Source: Candidatus Rokuibacteriota bacterium (GTDB taxonomy: Bacteria > Methylomirabilota > Methylomirabilia > Rokubacteriales > CSP1-6). Taken from it: DNA of 64,000 nt. The stretch lies in NCBI GenBank assembly GCA_003220435.1, contig QHSL01000064.1:1-64000 (forward strand). The letters are read 5' to 3'. Numbering within the stretch: the stretch's first letter is position 1; every line of letters starts with the position of its first letter. Of this stretch, positions 61,567 through 64,000 are shown in pieces. The position numbers were made by a program, and so were the translations under genes. The notes under the pieces were generated by a model. The model was not told the origin of the DNA. It ran no database searches and worked only from the letters and a program-made list of their open reading frames with translations.

Positions 61567-63041
61567 CAGGCGGCACGCCTCCGCGCCCGCACGGCCAGCG
61601 AGGCGGCGGTCACGCACAGGGCTAGATAGGCGAGCCAGTCGCCGAAGCGGGTGTAGACAGTCTCGCCGGAGCGCAGGGACACGCGCTCGATGATCGTGCT
61701 GCGCTCGAAGAGGGAGATGCGCCGGACAATCTGGCCGGTGGGCGCGATGAACGCCGACACCCCGGTGTTCGCGGCGCGGACCACGGAGACGCGATGCTCG
61801 ACGGCGCGGAACGGATACATGCCCAGATGCTGCCACGGCCCGCTCGTGCGGCCAAACCAGGCGTCGTTGGTCATGTTCACGATCAGACGCGCGCCACCTC
61901 TCACGAAGTCACGGACAAGCTCGGGGAAGATCCCCTCGTAACAGATCACGACGCCGAACGGGGCTGGCGGGCCCGGGAAGATGCTGGCGCTGGAGCCCGG
62001 CTCGAGATCGGCGATGAACTCGGCCCAGCCCCTGACGAATCCGATCAATCCCGACAGCGGCACGAATTCTCCGAATGGAACGAGGTGGATCTTATCATAC
62101 CTGCCCACGATCCCATGTTCGGTCACAAGAAATGCGCTGTTACGCAGCCTCGGCGCAGGCGCTCCATCAGCATCGATCGACCCGATGAGCAGGGGAACGC
62201 GAAGCGAGCTCGACAGGCTCCCCAGGGCTCGGAGCAGCTCGATGTCGCGGCGGAGCACGGAGGGGAGGGCCGTCTCCGGCCACACGATCAGATCCGGGTG
62301 CTGGGCGCCGGCTCGCTGTGTGAGAGAGATGTAGATCGCGACAGTAGTCGCCGCGTGGCCGGGCTCGAACTTCAGCGGCTGTTCAATCGACGGCTGCATG
62401 ACCGCCACCGTGGCCTCGCCGGGAGGCGCCGGCGCGGCCAGGCGCCAGGCGCCGAACCCCAGCGTACCCCCGACGATCACCGCCGCGATCGCGATCGCGC
62501 CGATCGCTCCGCGCCAGGAAAGGACGAGAAACCCGGCGAGCGCGGCGTTCACCGCGACAATCACGAGGGAGACGGCATAGACTCCCCCGAGCTCCGCGAT
62601 CTGGATAACGTTGAGGTGCAGATACTGCGAATAGCCGAGCAGGCCCCATGGAAATCCACCGAGCAGGTGGCCGCGGATCCACTCCCCGCCCACCCAGAGG
62701 AATGGCGAGGCGCCGAGAGCTCCGATGACCGAGCGCTCCGCCAGCCACGACACGCTGGCGCTGAACGCGGCCACGTAGAGCCCACAGTACGCCGCGAGCG
62801 CGATCGTCGGGAGCCACGTCAGCGGCCACGGGATCGCGCTGTAGGTCCTGAAGGTAAAGTCCAGCCAGCGGAGCAGCACCAGGAAGAATACGGTGCCGAA
62901 GAACCAGCCCCACGCGAACCCGGCTCTGACCGGGCGGCGCACCGCGGTCACCAGCAGCGGCGTCAGGGCGATCCAGACCGTGCCCTCCCAGTCGGTGCGT
63001 GGAAACGCCAGCGCCAGGCCGAGAGCGGCCACGAAGAGCAC
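61566..63041 (-). CDS. lnt: Apolipoprotein N-acyltransferase
   Basis: The 491-residue membrane protein has about six N-terminal helices and a nitrilase-type periplasmic domain. That domain has the catalytic triad Glu (LIVWPETALPS), Lys (YDKIHLVPFGEFVP) and Cys (VVICYEGIFPEL). A C-terminal helix follows (WLAYLALCVTAASLAV). It N-acylates mature lipoproteins before Lol export, fitting the nearby lolCD. GTG 63041 is the best start; an upstream CTG is in frame. Confidence 0.96.
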   Translation of the reverse strand: MLFVAALGLALAFPRTDWEGTVWIALTPLLVTAVRRPVRAGFAWGWFFGTVFFLVLLRWLDFTFRTYSAIPWPLTWLPTIALAAYCGLYVAAFSASVSWLAERSVIGALGASPFLWVGGEWIRGHLLGGFPWGLLGYSQYLHLNVIQIAELGGVYAVSLVIVAVNAALAGFLVLSWRGAIGAIAIAAVIVGGTLGFGAWRLAAPAPPGEATVAVMQPSIEQPLKFEPGHAATTVAIYISLTQRAGAQHPDLIVWPETALPSVLRRDIELLRALGSLSSSLRVPLLIGSIDADGAPAPRLRNSAFLVTEHGIVGRYDKIHLVPFGEFVPLSGLIGFVRGWAEFIADLEPGSSASIFPGPPAPFGVVICYEGIFPELVRDFVRGGARLIVNMTNDAWFGRTSGPWQHLGMYPFRAVEHRVSVVRAANTGVSAFIAPTGQIVRRISLFERSTIIERVSLRSGETVYTRFGDWLAYLALCVTAASLAVRARRRAA

Positions 63042-63070
63042 CGCCGCGAGGAACGACGATGGTCGCCGGA

Positions 63071-63796
63071 TCAGGAGCCCCTCACAAGCCGATCGGCGAG
63101 GAACCTCGGCAATCCTCGGCCGAGGATCTTCTGGCGCGCCGCCTCGAGGTCGTAGACGACGCGACGGATCGCGACCGTTCCCTCCTCGACGTCCCAGATC
63201 GCGTACGCCGCGCGCGGGTCACGATCGCGCGGCTGGCCTACGCTGCCCACGTTGACGATGTAGCGGCGCCCGCGCGCGAACTCGAGATCGACCAGGCCCG
63301 ACAGGTGCTCGCGCCCCGTGGAGCCAAGCGACCAGGCGCCCGGGAGGTGGGAGTGGCCGATGAAGCAGAGCCGGGTGGCGAACGCAGGGAACGCGTCGAA
63401 CCCGTCCTGGGCAGTCACGAGATATTCCCACTCGTCGGGGCGGTCCGGCGACGCGTGCACGAGCGTCGCGTCGCCGACCTCGACGACGAGTGGAAGCCCG
63501 CCGAGGTACGCCCGGTGGTCGTCGTCGAGACGCTCCCGCGTCCATTCGGCGGCCGCCCGCGCGTGCGGGTTGAACCAGTCGAGATCGAGAAGTCCGGCGA
63601 CGGCGTGGTCGTGATTGCCGCACGTGATCTTCTGCGCCCGCTCCGCGACGATCTCGACGCACGCGAGCGGGTCGGCGCCGTAGCCGACGAGGTCGCCGAG
63701 CGAGAGCACCGCGTCGGTGCGCGGCGCCGCGTCGGCGAGGACGGCCTGGAGCGCTTCCAGGTTGCCGTGGATGTCGGAGAGCACCGCGTACCGCAC
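63071..63796 (-). CDS. Metallophosphoesterase (calcineurin-like, YfcE/MJ0936 type)
   Basis: The 241-residue enzyme starts at GTG 63796. It has VLSDIHGNLEALQAVL (DxH), SLGDLVGYGADPLACVE (GDxxGYG), CGNHDHAVAG (GNHD), LVHASP and FIGHSHLPGAW (GHTH-type), the complete dinuclear metal site. The substrate is unknown; close families include phosphodiesterases acting on cyclic or bis-phosphate compounds. It lies between nusB (7-bp gap) and lnt. Confidence 0.9.
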   Translation of the reverse strand: MRYAVLSDIHGNLEALQAVLADAAPRTDAVLSLGDLVGYGADPLACVEIVAERAQKITCGNHDHAVAGLLDLDWFNPHARAAAEWTRERLDDDHRAYLGGLPLVVEVGDATLVHASPDRPDEWEYLVTAQDGFDAFPAFATRLCFIGHSHLPGAWSLGSTGREHLSGLVDLEFARGRRYIVNVGSVGQPRDRDPRAAYAIWDVEEGTVAIRRVVYDLEAARQKILGRGLPRFLADRLVRGS

Positions 63797-63803
63797 GCCT
63801 GGC

Positions 63804-64000
63804 TCAGATCGTGGGGCGAAGCTCTTTGTGCACCCGGTCGAGGACGCCGTTGATGAAGCGGCTCGACTCCTTCGTGCCGAACTTCTTGGCGATCTCGATG
63901 GCCTCGTTGATGGCAACCTTTGGCGGCACCTCTCCGGTCCACAGGAGCTCGTAGGCGGCGAGACGGAGGATGTTGCGGTCGACGACGGCCATCCGCTCCA
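63804..64000 (-). CDS. nusB: Transcription antitermination factor NusB, C-terminal part
   Basis: Only the last ~65 codons are inside the window; the gene runs past the right edge. The part seen, [18 protein letters not shown], then [32 protein letters not shown], is the conserved C-terminal helical half of NusB. NusB acts with NusE in rRNA antitermination. Confidence 0.95.
   Translation of the reverse strand, partial: ERMAVVDRNILRLAAYELLWTGEVPPKVAINEAIEIAKKFGTKESSRFINGVLDRVHKELRPTI

Overview
The window looks like a chromosome segment of a high-GC, diderm, uncultivated-type bacterium. The mix of genes fits the Rokubacteria/Methylomirabilota (NC10) neighbourhood: a TrpX-type ABC binding-protein relic, an ACMSD-type amidohydrolase, a DUF3047 protein, kaiBC without kaiA, complete outer-membrane and lipid A genes, and ClpC rather than only ClpA/B. 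This placement is inferred from gene content; no marker-gene phylogeny was possible.

Bases 1-2,700 are an accessory, decaying region. They hold truncated fragments, a frameshifted ABC substrate-binding gene, a degenerate duplicate of a small gene, and several short genes of unknown function. The region ends in the 5' half of a tRNA-Arg(CCU), broken at the anticodon arm and joined to a strong hairpin, which looks like an old integration or recombination boundary.

From 2,853 to the right edge every recognised gene lies on the minus strand, mostly with 1-30 base overlaps (ATGA, GTGA, TGATG). In transcription order (right to left) the blocks are: nusB, a metallophosphoesterase, lnt, prfB (with a programmed +1 frameshift), lysS, lolC, lolD, clpC; then the envelope block bamA, skp, lpxD, lpxA, a GnnA-like oxidoreductase, lpxI, lpxB, a DUF374 acyltransferase, waaA, lpxK, waaF, three GT4-type glycosyltransferases, a repeat block, another GT4 enzyme, gmhB, rfaE1, rfaE2, waaC and a WaaE-like GT2; then trpS, scpA, scpB, rluB. 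A good sigma-70 promoter then starts pheA, hisC, tyrA, a cmk-plsC fusion, rpsA and sppA. This is followed by ihfB, a HIT protein, mutS, mutL, miaA, hflX, pgsA, a DUF512 radical-SAM protein, der, a DUF3047 protein, a SPOR protein, ihfA and a merR gene. Next comes the stress-sigma cluster tRNA-Pro(GGG), surE, pcm, tRNA-Pro(CGG), acyP, nlpD, rpoS, flanked by a perfect 43-bp inverted repeat. Last are an amidohydrolase and kaiC-kaiB.

Most genes belong to well-known families. The parts most worth a second look are: the repeats that abut start codons at gene junctions (mutS/mutL, the glycosyltransferase cluster, the waaC/GT2 junction); the 43-bp inverted repeat around the rpoS cluster; the KaiC with a long C-terminal coiled coil; the cmk-plsC fusion in a supra-operon lacking aroA; the GnnA-like gene without gnnB; and the broken tRNA boundary.
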